The notes under the pieces: generated by a model | What the model saw: the letters and a program-made list of their open reading frames with translations, nothing else | The model's database searches: none | Told to the model about the DNA's origin: nothing | Shown: positions 18,147 to 26,528 of the stretch, piece after piece | Layout: the number at the start of each line of letters is the position of its first letter | Numbering within the stretch: the stretch's first letter is position 1 | Position numbers and translations under genes: made by a program | Source of the DNA: Leifsonia aquatica | GTDB taxonomy: Bacteria; Actinomycetota; Actinomycetes; Actinomycetales; Microbacteriaceae | Assembly: GCF_014190775.1 (NCBI RefSeq) | Contig: NZ_JACHVP010000007.1 | Location: forward strand, 1 to 64,000 | DNA: 64,000 nucleotides | Reading direction: 5' to 3'

Positions 18147-18350
18147 CTAGGCCAGGCGCACCGACTCGGCCTGGGGACCCTTGTTCCCCGAACCGACCTC
18201 GAACACGACCTGCTGGCCCTCCTCGAGGACCTTGTACCCGGACATGTCAATTGCGGAGTAATGAACGAAAACGTCCTGCCCCCCACCATCGACGGTGATG
18301 AATCCGTAGCCCTTTTCAGCGTTGAACCACTTCACGGTTCCGTTCGCCAT
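18147..18350 (-). CDS. cspA: Cold shock protein CspA family
   Basis: This is a 67-residue single-domain nucleic-acid chaperone of usual length. It carries [16 protein letters not shown] (RNP1), DVFVHYSAI (RNP2) and the end [13 protein letters not shown]. Such proteins melt RNA structure and are often abundant. A GGGAG lies six bases before the ATG. A leader of about 50 bases appears to start after an ATTATT-rich -10 region near 18404-18412, shorter than the long leaders of cold-induced E. coli genes. Tandem GC hairpins follow the stop. Confidence 0.95.
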   Translation of the reverse strand: MANGTVKWFNAEKGYGFITVDGGGQDVFVHYSAIDMSGYKVLEEGQQVVFEVGSGNKGPQAESVRLA

Positions 18351-18534
18351 GCATTACTCCCATTGCTGTGTCGCAAGCGCGGTCCAGCGCCGCGCGTTGG
18401 ACCGATAATAATGCGTGCTATACGGGTGATTGCCAGCTTTTTTGTGAATCCGTTACCAAATCCGCCGAAAGTTAAACACGCCGGAAACAAAGGGATCCGG
18501 GGTCGTCCCGGAGCGCGGGGAGTCCCGCGGGACG

Positions 18535-19083
18535 TCAGCCGGTGTAATCGGAGCCGACGACGACCGTGATGTCGGCGCCCGTGTCTGCGAAGTCCTGAGT
18601 GTTCTGGATGGTCGCCCCGGGCAGCGACTGCGCGACGCCGAGGGCGGCCGCCTCCTTCGCGGGGTCGGAGTAGTACACGACGGTCGTGGTCAGGTCCGTC
18701 ATGTCGGCGTTGGCCACGGCGCCGACCTTCCAGCCCGCCGCCGTGAGCACATCGCCGACCTTGCCGCCGAGCCCGGCGGTCGCGGTGCCGTTGAGCACGT
18801 TGACGGACAGGCTGGGGTCGACGGTGGGGACGATGGTGGGCGTGGGAGTCGGCGTCGGGGTGGGCGTGGCCGAGCCCGACGGGGTGGACCCGTTGAACGA
18901 GATGGCGCCGTTGACGAGCGAGAGCCCGAAGATCCCGGCGCCCACGAGCACGACGGTCGCCAGGGCCGCCCAGCCGAACGCGATCCAGCCGCGGCCGCGG
19001 GGGCGAGGGGCACGGTGCGCGCCGACGCGCTGGATGTCGCCCGGGATCTCGTCGAACCGGTCGCGGGGGAACTTCTCTGCCAT
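18535..19083 (-). CDS. LytR C-terminal domain protein, membrane-anchored
   Basis: This 182-residue protein has a cytoplasmic N-terminus (AEKFPRDRFDEIPGDIQRVGAHRAPRPRGRG), one transmembrane helix (about 33-57), a Thr-Pro repeat linker, and a LytR_C domain (SVNVLNGTATAGLGGKVGDVLTAAGWKVGAVANAD ... ITVVVGSDYTG). The isolated domain is found at the C-terminus of cell-wall polymer ligases of the LytR-CpsA-Psr family, and its own function is not settled. It follows the DUF3263 gene by 22 bases in what looks like a two-gene unit. Confidence 0.85.
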   Translation of the reverse strand: MAEKFPRDRFDEIPGDIQRVGAHRAPRPRGRGWIAFGWAALATVVLVGAGIFGLSLVNGAISFNGSTPSGSATPTPTPTPTPTIVPTVDPSLSVNVLNGTATAGLGGKVGDVLTAAGWKVGAVANADMTDLTTTVVYYSDPAKEAAALGVAQSLPGATIQNTQDFADTGADITVVVGSDYTG

Positions 19084-19105
19084 CTTGGGGTGGTTTCCTC
19101 GGGGG

Positions 19106-19453
19106 TCAGTCGTCGGACGGGAGCGCCCTGGTCCGGCGGGCGGCCTGCCGCGTCTCGCGGAGCCGGAGCAGCCGCTTGACGAGCATCGGGTCGTGCTTCA
19201 GAGCAGCCGGGCGGTCGATCAGGGCTCCGAGGAGCTGATAGTACCGTGCGGCGGACAGACCGAACTCCTCGCGGATGGCCTGCTCCTTGGCGCCGGCGTG
19301 CCGCCACCATTGGCGCTCGAAGGCGAGGATCGCGGCGTCCCGCTCGCTCAGACCGGACCGCTGGGGCTCGGCCCCGTGGTGCTCTGCAGCCTCGGCCACG
19401 CGCGTGCCGCCTTCCCTCGAACCGCCGCCTTCCGTTGAACGCTCGCCGCTCAT
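19106..19453 (-). CDS. DUF3263 helix-turn-helix-like protein
   Basis: This 115-residue protein contains the actinobacterial DUF3263 signature AILAFERQWWRHAGAKEQAIREEFGLSAARYYQLLGALID. That segment resembles a helix-turn-helix, but the family has no established role. The N-terminal 35 residues are Gly/Glu-rich and probably disordered. The C-terminus is basic (LVKRLLRLRETRQAARRTR). The gene is divergent from msrB and upstream of the LytR_C protein gene. Confidence 0.85.
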   Translation of the reverse strand: MSGERSTEGGGSREGGTRVAEAAEHHGAEPQRSGLSERDAAILAFERQWWRHAGAKEQAIREEFGLSAARYYQLLGALIDRPAALKHDPMLVKRLLRLRETRQAARRTRALPSDD

Positions 19454-19581
19454 CCTAGGCGGGAGGTCCTGTGTGTTGGCCGTTTGGCCCCGGCACGTCG
19501 CCGTCTGAAACAGGGAACAGGACGCCCCTCCTGCCCGTTTAGGGTGTAGTCAGACCACCCAACCGCATGGAGGCACCCCCG

Positions 19582-19986
19582 ATGGATTATCAGGTCGAGA
19601 AGACCGACGACCAGTGGCGCGAGGAGCTCAGCGATGAGCAGTACGCGGTGCTGCGCGAAGCCGGCACCGAGCGGCCGTGGACCGGAGAGCTGCTCGACGA
19701 GGGACGCGCCGGCCTCTACACCTGTGCGGCGTGCAACGCGGAGCTGTTCAAGTCGGGCACCAAGTTCGACAGCGGCTGCGGCTGGCCGAGCTTCTACGAG
19801 TCGGTGCGACCGGAGGCCGTGCAGCTGCTCGAGGACGACAGCCTCGGCGTCGTCCGCACCGAGGTCCGTTGCGCCAACTGCGGCTCGCACCTCGGCCACG
19901 TGTTCCCCGACGGCTTCGGCACCCCCACCGGCGACCGCTACTGCATGAACTCGATCTCGCTCAACTTCACCCCGGACGCCGGATGA
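19582..19986 (+). CDS. msrB: Peptide methionine (R)-S-oxide reductase
   Basis: MsrB repairs oxidised methionine (R-sulfoxide) in proteins. The 134-residue protein has the zinc Cys pairs Cys48/Cys51 (YTCAACNAELF) and Cys97/Cys100 (VRCANCGSHLGHVF), the catalytic Cys121 in RYCMNSISLNF, and a recycling Cys66 in DSGCGWPSF. The start at 19582 is chosen over the in-frame ATG at 19567 because a GGAGG lies eight bases before it. The stop overlaps the nitroreductase start (ATGA), so the two are coupled and may both serve redox stress. Confidence 0.95.
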   Translation: MDYQVEKTDDQWREELSDEQYAVLREAGTERPWTGELLDEGRAGLYTCAACNAELFKSGTKFDSGCGWPSFYESVRPEAVQLLEDDSLGVVRTEVRCANCGSHLGHVFPDGFGTPTGDRYCMNSISLNFTPDAG

Positions 19987-20534
19987 GCGACCTCGCCGCC
20001 CGCGTCGGCGCGCGGCGGTCGTACTCCCGGGTGACGGAGGCCGCTCCGACGCATGAGGAGCTGCTGACGCTCGTCGCCGCGGCGGGCCGCGTCGCCGACC
20101 ACAGCGCACTGCACCCCTGGCGGGTGATCGAGCTGCGCGGCGACGCCCGCCTGCGTCTCGGCCGCGCGTTCGCGAAGGATGCGAAGGCACGCGGCTCGGA
20201 GGCCGAGAAGATCGCGACGAAGCCGCTGCGCGCTCCGCTCCTGCTGGCGATCGTCGCCGACCGCAAGAAGAGCAGCAAGGTGCCCGGCTGGGAGCAGGAC
20301 GCGGTCGCATCCGGCGTCGCGCACATCCTGAGCCTGCTGCTGCACGATGCGGGCTGGGGCGTCATCTGGCGCACCGGTCACCAGACGCGTGCGAAGGCCG
20401 TCCATCAGATGCACGGCCTGAAGAAGAACGAGCGGCTGCTCGGCTGGCTCTACGTGGGCGGCATCCCCGCGGGGAGCAAGGAGGGGCACCGCAAGCCGCT
20501 GGCCGCGGAGCGCTTCCTCAGCGTGCTCGACTGA
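19983..20534 (+). CDS. Nitroreductase family protein
   Basis: This 183-residue FMN-dependent reductase-fold protein has the N-terminal RRSYSRVTEAAPTHEELLTLVAAAGRVADHSALHPWRVIEL and the LLLHDAGWGVIWRTGHQTR and GWLYVGGIP segments of the small nitroreductases. Such enzymes reduce quinones, nitro compounds or flavins with NAD(P)H, and the substrate here is unknown. It is coupled to msrB by a four-base overlap. Its 3' end overlaps the convergent DMT transporter gene by 17 bases. Confidence 0.85.
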   Translation: MSDLAARVGARRSYSRVTEAAPTHEELLTLVAAAGRVADHSALHPWRVIELRGDARLRLGRAFAKDAKARGSEAEKIATKPLRAPLLLAIVADRKKSSKVPGWEQDAVASGVAHILSLLLHDAGWGVIWRTGHQTRAKAVHQMHGLKKNERLLGWLYVGGIPAGSKEGHRKPLAAERFLSVLD

Positions 20535-21468
20535 GCGCGCCCCAGCGGACGCTGGCGACGCCGACCGCCACGATGGCGAGCAGCGTGCCGCCGATCGTCG
20601 AGAACGCGACGGGCGCACCGGAGGTCGGTGCGAGCAGATCGAGCAGCAGTGCCGTCAGCAGCTGGCCGGCCACGGTCGCGAGGCCGAGCAGCAGCACGCC
20701 GGTCACCCGCACGAGCAGCGCGGCACCCGCGATGAAGACGCAGCCGATCGCGCCGCCGAGGTAGAGCCACGGCTCCGTCGGCAGCGGCTTCGGGAGGCCG
20801 GCGAGCGCCCAGTGGACCAGCATCAGGACGACGAGCACCGTGGTGCCGACGAGGAAGTTGATGAAGGTCGCGGTGAGCGCGCTCTCGGCGACGACGCGCA
20901 CCTGACCGTTGACGGCCTGCTGCCAGCCCATCCCGAGGCCCGCGATGAGCGGGAGGAGCATCATCCACACGGGGACGCTGCCGCCGAACTGCGCCGAGAC
21001 CGCCCAGGTGACCGCGAGGAGCGCGATGACCGCGCCGGCGACGCGGGCGGGGGTGAGCGGGCGGCGGCCGCCGGGGCCGAGCCCGATGCGGTCGAGCACC
21101 AGGCCGCTCACGGTCTGACCGGCGACGACCGAGACCGTGAAGAGCGCGACGCCGAGGACGGCCGCGGTGAGGCCCTGCGAGAGCACGAGGAAGGCGCCCG
21201 CCGCGCCGCCGCACACGTACCACCAGCGCAGCTCGCCGCCGCGGAGCGCGTCACGGACGCGACGCAGCCCCCGGCGGCCGGCGGGCGCGATGGCCAGGGC
21301 GGCGAGCAGGATGACGAGACCCGAGCCGAACGAGATCGCGGCGGCCGTGAAGCCGTCGTCGAGCCTCCGGCCCAGCTCCCCGTTGATGCGGGACTGGAGG
21401 GCGACGCCCGCACCGCAGACCATCGCGATGAGGAGCGCCAGCCAGAGGGGGAAGGTACGTGGGGTCAC
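20518..21468 (-). CDS. DMT-family exporter of the YdcZ/DUF606 type
   Basis: This is a 316-residue membrane protein with about ten hydrophobic segments in two similar halves. Each half opens with a QSRINGELGRRL or QQAVNGQVRVVAES segment followed by FxxGT/FGSG, the signature of the YdcZ (DUF606) group in the drug/metabolite transporter superfamily. The substrate is unknown. It starts at GTG 21468. A TAGTGT -10 box (21481-21476) seven bases upstream suggests a leaderless transcript. Confidence 0.85.
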   Translation of the reverse strand: MTPRTFPLWLALLIAMVCGAGVALQSRINGELGRRLDDGFTAAAISFGSGLVILLAALAIAPAGRRGLRRVRDALRGGELRWWYVCGGAAGAFLVLSQGLTAAVLGVALFTVSVVAGQTVSGLVLDRIGLGPGGRRPLTPARVAGAVIALLAVTWAVSAQFGGSVPVWMMLLPLIAGLGMGWQQAVNGQVRVVAESALTATFINFLVGTTVLVVLMLVHWALAGLPKPLPTEPWLYLGGAIGCVFIAGAALLVRVTGVLLLGLATVAGQLLTALLLDLLAPTSGAPVAFSTIGGTLLAIVAVGVASVRWGALSRAR

Positions 21469-21475
21469 TCCCCCA

Positions 21476-21520
21476 ACACTATCCGCGCTCGCGTCTGCGC
21501 TCGCGTCTGCTCTCGCGGAT
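21476..21520 (-). promoter_or_regulatory. Short tandem repeats and -10 box before the DMT gene
   Basis: Between the small 21520 ORF and the DMT gene lie three near-identical 12-base units of the form GCGCTCGCGTCT (top strand), flanked by ATCCGCG and CGCGGAT in inverted orientation. TAGTGT (21481-21476) is the likely -10 box. Confidence 0.4.
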
Positions 21521-21651
21521 CAGGGGGCGGGGGCTTCGCCGTCGGTGGGCTCCGGGTGAGGGAGCCAGTCGATGTTCTCCTCGGGGGCGACCAGCTTCTC
21601 GTCGGAGAGGTCGTAGTCGTCGCCCTTATCGGTGTTCTTCTCGTCGGTCAT
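21520..21651 (-). CDS. Short acidic protein, unknown function
   Basis: This 43-residue reading frame starts MTDEKNTDKGDDYDLSDEKL and contains DWLPHPEP near its end. It begins four bases after the stop of the E2 gene. Nearly all its codons end in G or C, like the neighbouring genes, which favours real coding. A weak AGGGTG lies before the ATG. No family is recognised. It would be the last gene of the bkd operon. Confidence 0.5.
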   Translation of the reverse strand: MTDEKNTDKGDDYDLSDEKLVAPEENIDWLPHPEPTDGEAPAP

Positions 21652-21655
21652 GCGT

Positions 21656-23002
21656 TCACCCTATGCCCGGGGCCGGAGCGCCCGGCGGCGGCGCGTCGGC
21701 CAGCACGCCGAGGGGCGACTCGATCGCGTCGGCGATGTCGCGCAAGAACCCGGCGGCGACTCCGCCGTCGGTCACCCGGTGGTCGAACACCAGCGAGAGC
21801 TGCGCGATGCGGCGCGGCACGATCGCGCCGTCGACGACCCACGGGCGCTCGATCATCCGTCCGACGCCCAGGATGGCGACCTCGGGATGGTTGATGATGG
21901 CCGCGCTGCCGTCGACGCCGAGGCTGCCGTAGTTGTTGATCGTGAAGGTGGAGCCGGTGAGCTCGGCCGGGCCGAGGGAGCCGTCGCGTGCGGCGCGGGC
22001 GATGCGATCGAGCTCGCCGTCGAGCTGCCGCACCGAGAGGAGGTCGGCACGGCGCACGGCGGGCACGACCAGACCGCGCGGGGTGTCGACCGCGACGCCC
22101 AGGTTGACGCCGTCGAAGAACTCCAGGCCGCCGCCGTCGGCGGTGACGCGGGAGGCCAGCTCGGGCCGGCGGGCGAGGGCGGCCAGGGCGAAGCGGGCGA
22201 TGAAGGAGAGCAGCGAGGGGGTGCGCCCGTCGAACCGGAGACGGCGGCGGCCGTTCCAGAGGTCGGTGGCGTCGACATCCACCCACACGGTCGCCTCGGG
22301 GATCTCGGCCCGGCTGCGCGACATCGTCTCGGCGACGGTGCGGCGGAAGCGCGAGAACGGCTCGGTCGCGCGCACGGTGAGCCCGGTGCGGGAGTCTGTG
22401 CGCGGGTCGGTGCCGGGGTCGGCACCCGGGTCGGCGCTTGTCCGCGGAAGGGACGGTTCGGCGAAGGCGGCCTCCACGTCCGCGCGGGTGACGACGCCAC
22501 CGTCTCCGGAGGCGCGGAGGGTCGCGAGGTCGACGCCGTGGCTGCGCGCGAGCGCACGGATCACCGGCGAGACCACCGGGACGATCCGCGGCGACGCGGG
22601 GGCGCCAGGGGCCGTGGGTGCGGGTGGCGCGAGGGTCGCGGTCGCGGCGCCGGAGACGCGGGCCCGGCGGCCTCCCGTCACATCGGTGGTGCCGTAGCCG
22701 ACGAGCACCTGGCCGGAGCCGCCGGAGGGCACTGCGGCCTCCGGGGCGGGTGCCGGGGCTCCGGCCTCCTCCACCTCCAGCAGCGGCGCGCCCACCGCGA
22801 TCGTCTCGCCTTCCTCTCCGTGCAGCGCCGCGACGACGCCCGCGAACGGCGACGGGACCTCCACCACGGACTTGGCGGTCTCGACCTCGGCGATCGGCTG
22901 GTCGACGACGACCGTGTCGCCGCTCGCGACGAGCCAGCGGACGAGCTCGGCGTCGGTGAGGCCCTCGCCGAGGTCCGGGAGGGCGAAGACCCGGGCGGTC
23001 AT
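21656..23002 (-). CDS. bkdC: Dihydrolipoamide acyltransferase (E2), branched-chain 2-oxoacid dehydrogenase
   Basis: This 448-residue E2 core transfers the acyl group to CoA. A lipoyl domain (residues 1-75; lipoylated Lys in VETAKSVVEVPSP) is followed by an Ala/Pro linker and a peripheral-subunit-binding region (SPVIRALARSHGVDLATLRASG). The catalytic domain ends with the active-site segment VFDHRVTDGG, which contains the family's catalytic His and Asp. Only one lipoyl domain is present. The ATG overlaps the E1beta stop. The E3 subunit is not in the window and is probably shared with other complexes. Confidence 0.93.
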   Translation of the reverse strand: MTARVFALPDLGEGLTDAELVRWLVASGDTVVVDQPIAEVETAKSVVEVPSPFAGVVAALHGEEGETIAVGAPLLEVEEAGAPAPAPEAAVPSGGSGQVLVGYGTTDVTGGRRARVSGAATATLAPPAPTAPGAPASPRIVPVVSPVIRALARSHGVDLATLRASGDGGVVTRADVEAAFAEPSLPRTSADPGADPGTDPRTDSRTGLTVRATEPFSRFRRTVAETMSRSRAEIPEATVWVDVDATDLWNGRRRLRFDGRTPSLLSFIARFALAALARRPELASRVTADGGGLEFFDGVNLGVAVDTPRGLVVPAVRRADLLSVRQLDGELDRIARAARDGSLGPAELTGSTFTINNYGSLGVDGSAAIINHPEVAILGVGRMIERPWVVDGAIVPRRIAQLSLVFDHRVTDGGVAAGFLRDIADAIESPLGVLADAPPPGAPAPGIG

Positions 23003-24051
23003 GCGTCCTCCCACTGCAGGGTGTCGATCGCGTCGAGCACGCGGTCGACGTTCGGCAGATAGAAGGACTCGAGCTTCGGCGGGGCGAACGGGGTGTCGAA
23101 GCCGGTGACACGGCGCACCGGCGCGAGGAGGTGGTGGAAGCAGCGTTCCGAGACGCGCGCGGCGATCTCGCTCGCCATGCTGGCGAATCCCGGCGCCTCG
23201 GCGATGACGACGGCGCGACCGGTGGCGCGCACCGCAGCGCACACCGTCTCGTCGTCGAACGGCACCAGGCTCCGCAGGTCGATGACCCCGACGCTGCGAC
23301 CCTGCTCGGCGGCGGCCTCGGCCGCGGCGAGCGCGACCGGGACGGAGGGGCCGTAGGCGATGAGCGTGGCGTCGGTTCCCTCGCGGGCGATGTGGGCCCG
23401 GCCGATCTCGGGCAGGGGTGCGGCGGTGTCGACCTCGCCGGTCGCCCAGTACAGCTTCTTGGGCTCGAGGAACACGACCGGGTCAGGATGGCGGATGGCC
23501 GCGCGCAGCAGGCCGTACGCATCGGCGGGGGTCGCGGGCGAGACGACCGTGAGGCCGGGGGTGTGCGCGTAGTACGCCTCGGAGGAGTCGGAGTGATGCT
23601 CCACGCCGCCGATCCCTCCGGCGTAGGGGATGCGGATGACCAGCGGCAGCCGGACGGCCCCGCGGGTGCGGTTGCCCATCTTGGCGACGTGGTCGACGAT
23701 CTGTTCGAAGGCGGGGTAGGCGAAGGCGTCGAACTGCATCTCGACGACGGGCCGCATCCCGTTCATGGCCATGCCGACCGCGGTGCCGACGATGCCGGCC
23801 TCGGCGAGCGGGGTGTCGAAGCAGCGGTTCTCGCCGAAGCGCGCGGTGAGGCCGTCGGTGATGCGGAAGACGCCGCCGAGCGGTCCGACGTCCTCGCCGA
23901 AGACGAGCACGCTCGGGTCGGTTGCGAGCTCGTCGGCGAGGGCACGGTTGAGGGCCTGCGCCATGCTGAGGGTCTGGCGGCCGGTCTCTTCGGCGGAGTT
24001 GTCGGGATCGCCGGCGGAGCGGTCGGCGGGCGCGTCGTGCATGAGCGTCAT
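22999..24051 (-). CDS. bkdB: 2-oxoacid dehydrogenase E1 beta subunit
   Basis: The 350-residue beta subunit of the thiamine-diphosphate decarboxylase matches BCKDH/PDH E1beta: ALADELATDPSVLVFGEDVGPLGGVFRITDGL, RCFDTPLAEAGIVGTAVGMAMNGMRPVVEMQF, and the C-terminal VTGFDTPFAPPKLESFYLPNVDRVLDAI. It forms the alpha2beta2 enzyme with the next gene upstream. Four-base overlaps on both sides (ATGA) make the E1alpha-E1beta-E2 order a single translational unit. An internal ATG at 24042 is an alternative start. Confidence 0.94.
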   Translation of the reverse strand: MTLMHDAPADRSAGDPDNSAEETGRQTLSMAQALNRALADELATDPSVLVFGEDVGPLGGVFRITDGLTARFGENRCFDTPLAEAGIVGTAVGMAMNGMRPVVEMQFDAFAYPAFEQIVDHVAKMGNRTRGAVRLPLVIRIPYAGGIGGVEHHSDSSEAYYAHTPGLTVVSPATPADAYGLLRAAIRHPDPVVFLEPKKLYWATGEVDTAAPLPEIGRAHIAREGTDATLIAYGPSVPVALAAAEAAAEQGRSVGVIDLRSLVPFDDETVCAAVRATGRAVVIAEAPGFASMASEIAARVSERCFHHLLAPVRRVTGFDTPFAPPKLESFYLPNVDRVLDAIDTLQWEDA

Positions 24052-25124
24052 CGGGCGGCCTCCTCGGCGGCGAGCTGCTGCGCCTGTTCGCGCAGCTGCG
24101 GGGTGGGGGTGGCGTAGACGTGGGCGAAGAGGTCTTCGGGATGCGGCTGCGCCTCCTCGACGAGCTGGGCGCGGACCCGCGCGGCGACGCTCTCGGCGTG
24201 CGCGTGAGCCTCCGCATCGTCGCCGTCGGAGAGCGCGCCCTGCGCCTGGAGCCAGGTGCGCAGCCGCAGCAGCGGGTCGCGGGCGAGCCACGGCTCCACC
24301 TCGTCGGCGGTGCGGTACCGCGTGGCGTCGTCGGCATTGGTGTGCGGCTTGACCCGGTAGGTGACGGCCTCGACCAGCGTCGGGCCGCCTCCCTCGCGCG
24401 CCTCGTCCACGGCCTCCCCCAGCAGGGCGAGCAGCGCGGCGAGGTCGTTGCCGTCGACGCGGCGGCCGCGCATCCCGTAGCCGATGCCCTTGTGCGCGAT
24501 GCTCGGCGCCGCGGTCTGGCGGCTGAGCGGCACCGAGATCGCGTAGCCGTTGTTCTGCACGAGGAAGACGACCGGGAGGTGGAACACCGCGGCGAAGTTG
24601 AGCGCCTCGTGGAAGTCGCCCTCGCTGGTGGCGCCGTCTCCGCACATGGCCAGGACGACCGTGTCCTCCCCGCGCAGGCGGGCGGCGTGGGCGAAGCCGA
24701 CGGCGTGGAGCAGCTGGGTGGCGAGCGGCGTCGCCTGCGGGGCGACATTGTGCTCGCGGGGGTCGTAGCCGGAGTGCCAGTCGCCGCGCAGCATCAGCAG
24801 CGCCTCGAACGGATCGACCCCGCGGGTGATCACGGCGACGGTGTCGCGATAGGTCGGGAACAGCCAGTCCTGCTCGCCGAGAACCAGCGCGGCGGCAACC
24901 TCGGCGGCCTCCTGCCCATACGACGACGGGTAGACCGCGAGCTTGCCCTGGCGCACCAGGGCGTCGGCCTGCTCGTTGAGCCGCCGGCCCAGCACGAGGC
25001 GCCGGTAGCCGTCGACCAGCCGGTCGGCGGTCGGGAACGGGTGGTGCTCGTGCGGGCGGCCCGAGCCCTCCTCGTCGATGAGCCTCAGCGGGGTGTCGCC
25101 GGGCAGCAGATCGTCCGAGTGCAT
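24048..25124 (-). CDS. bkdA: 2-oxoacid dehydrogenase E1 alpha subunit
   Basis: This 358-residue subunit binds thiamine diphosphate through GDGATSEGDFHEALNFAAVFHLPVVFLVQNN and starts the oxidative decarboxylation. Further family marks are YPSSYGQEAAEV, FPTYRDTVAVITRG and HTNADDATRYR. The form is that of branched-chain 2-oxoacid dehydrogenase rather than pyruvate dehydrogenase, which in actinobacteria normally uses a single-chain AceE. The start follows GAAGGAG. It heads the operon and faces an Lrp-type regulator, which fits control by amino acids. Confidence 0.94.
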   Translation of the reverse strand: MHSDDLLPGDTPLRLIDEEGSGRPHEHHPFPTADRLVDGYRRLVLGRRLNEQADALVRQGKLAVYPSSYGQEAAEVAAALVLGEQDWLFPTYRDTVAVITRGVDPFEALLMLRGDWHSGYDPREHNVAPQATPLATQLLHAVGFAHAARLRGEDTVVLAMCGDGATSEGDFHEALNFAAVFHLPVVFLVQNNGYAISVPLSRQTAAPSIAHKGIGYGMRGRRVDGNDLAALLALLGEAVDEAREGGGPTLVEAVTYRVKPHTNADDATRYRTADEVEPWLARDPLLRLRTWLQAQGALSDGDDAEAHAHAESVAARVRAQLVEEAQPHPEDLFAHVYATPTPQLREQAQQLAAEEAAR

Positions 25125-25251
25125 CGTTTCTCCTTCGAAAGACGTCGCTCACTCTCAGGATGACTTCACTGGACCGCTCGCGCCACCGATCCCCCGGCTT
25201 CGAGACGAACAGTGCCCCCGCAACGATGTTCGTGGCAGGATGTCTCCCACC

Positions 25252-25680
25252 ATGGACGACATCGACGTACGCATCCTGGACGCTTTGCGCAGCGACGGCC
25301 GCGCCTCCATCACGGCGGTGGCGGAGTCCGCCCACGTCTCGCGGGCGAACGCGTACGCGCGCGTCGCCCGCCTGGTCGACGAGGGCGTGATCACCGGCTT
25401 CACGGCGAAGGTCGACCCGCGCAAGTCGGGCCGCGCCTCCTCCGCCTACGTGACGCTGCGGGTCGACCAGGCGGAGTGGCACGCGCTGCGCGACACGCTC
25501 GGCAGCATCCCGGAGGTCGAGCACTTCGCTCTCGTCGGCGGCGACTTCGACGTGATCCTGCTGGTGCGGGCGCGCGACAACGAGGATCTGCGGCGCGTGA
25601 TCCTGGAGGAGCTCACGAGCATCCCCTCGGTGCGCGACACGAAGACCTCCCTCGTCTTCGAGGACCACGACCTGCGCTGA
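25252..25680 (+). CDS. Lrp/AsnC-family regulator
   Basis: This 142-residue regulator has an N-terminal helix-turn-helix (DDIDVRILDALRSDGRASITAVAESAHVSRANAYARVARLVDEGVI) and a C-terminal RAM ligand domain (EVEHFALVGGDFDVILLVRARD). Such proteins respond to amino acids. It is divergent from the branched-chain 2-oxoacid dehydrogenase operon across 127 bases and is its likely regulator (BkdR-like), though I see no clear operator. The start is either ATG 25252 or ATG 25240. Confidence 0.9.
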   Translation: MDDIDVRILDALRSDGRASITAVAESAHVSRANAYARVARLVDEGVITGFTAKVDPRKSGRASSAYVTLRVDQAEWHALRDTLGSIPEVEHFALVGGDFDVILLVRARDNEDLRRVILEELTSIPSVRDTKTSLVFEDHDLR

Positions 25681-25714
25681 GGGGTCGGCCCGGCTGCCGC
25701 GGGATGGGCGCGGG

Positions 25715-25743
25715 TTGCCAGGGGCGCGGTGCTCTGCGACTAT
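25715..25743 (+). promoter_or_regulatory. Promoter of paaF-paaH
   Basis: TTGCCA (25715-25720) and GACTAT (25738-25743) are 17 bases apart. The PaaR-type operator starts seven bases further on, so a bound repressor would block the start site. Confidence 0.45.
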
Positions 25744-25749
25744 TTACTC

Positions 25750-25771
25750 ACTGAACGTTCGTTCGGTAATT
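25750..25771. promoter_or_regulatory. PaaR operator 1 (before paaF)
   Basis: The 22 bases have the form ACTG-AACG-TT-CG-TT-CGGT-A-ATT. They match the Corynebacterium glutamicum PaaR motif as I remember it (ACTN ACCG NN CG NN CGGT NAGT) with two differences. A related 22-mer lies before paaA at 31105-31126. Confidence 0.75.
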
Positions 25772-25793
25772 CGCGATTCGAGGGAGAGACGCG

Positions 25794-26528
25794 ATGGAGA
25801 CGCTGCGGGTCGCCGAGGCCGCCGACCGCGTGGTCGTGACGCTCGACCGGCCCGAGCGGCGCAACGCGATCGACCAGCGGATGGTGGATGAGCTGCACGA
25901 GGTCTGCGAGGCCCTCGAACGCGATCCGCGCATCCTGGTGCTGACCGGCTCGGACGGGGTCTTCGCGTCGGGAGCCGACATCGCCGAGCTGCGCGAGCGC
26001 ACCGCCGTCGACGCCCGCCACGCGATCAACGCCACGATCTTCACCCGCATCGCCGAACTGCCGATGCCGGTCATCGCCGCCCTCGACGGGTACGCGCTCG
26101 GCGGCGGAGCCGAGCTCGCGTACGCGGCGGACTTCCGCCTCGGCACGCCGCGGCTGCGGGTCGGCAACCCGGAGACGGGGCTCGGGATCATCGCCGCGGC
26201 CGGCGCGCTCTGGCGCCTCCCCCGGCTCGTCGGCGAGCCGCTCGCAAAGGAGATGGTGCTCGCCGGGCGGGTGCTCACCGGCGAGGAGGCGCTCGCCGTG
26301 CACCTGGTGTCCGACCTGTTCGAGCCTGCCGAGCTGCTCGCGGGCGCGCACGCGCTCGCCGACCGCATCGCCGCGAACGATCCGCTCGCGACGCGGTACA
26401 CCAAGGAGGTGCTGGCGGCTCCGGAAGCAGACCATCCACGCGCCGAGCGGGAGGCGCAGGCCGTGCTGTTCGATTCGCCGGAGAAGCATCGGCGGATGAC
26501 GGCCTTCCTCGAGCGGAGACGGGGATGA
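25794..26528 (+). CDS. paaF: Enoyl-CoA hydratase, phenylacetate beta-oxidation
   Basis: This 244-residue crotonase-fold protein has the oxyanion-hole segments SGADIAEL and LDGYALGGGAELA, and a catalytic Glu in GNPETGLGI. The usual PGxGGTQRL that follows reads IAAAGALWRL here. It probably hydrates 2,3-dehydroadipyl-CoA in lower phenylacetate catabolism (PaaF role), judged from context. It is the first gene behind PaaR operator 1, has GGGAG seven bases before the ATG, and overlaps the next gene by four bases. Confidence 0.85.
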   Translation: METLRVAEAADRVVVTLDRPERRNAIDQRMVDELHEVCEALERDPRILVLTGSDGVFASGADIAELRERTAVDARHAINATIFTRIAELPMPVIAALDGYALGGGAELAYAADFRLGTPRLRVGNPETGLGIIAAAGALWRLPRLVGEPLAKEMVLAGRVLTGEEALAVHLVSDLFEPAELLAGAHALADRIAANDPLATRYTKEVLAAPEADHPRAEREAQAVLFDSPEKHRRMTAFLERRRG

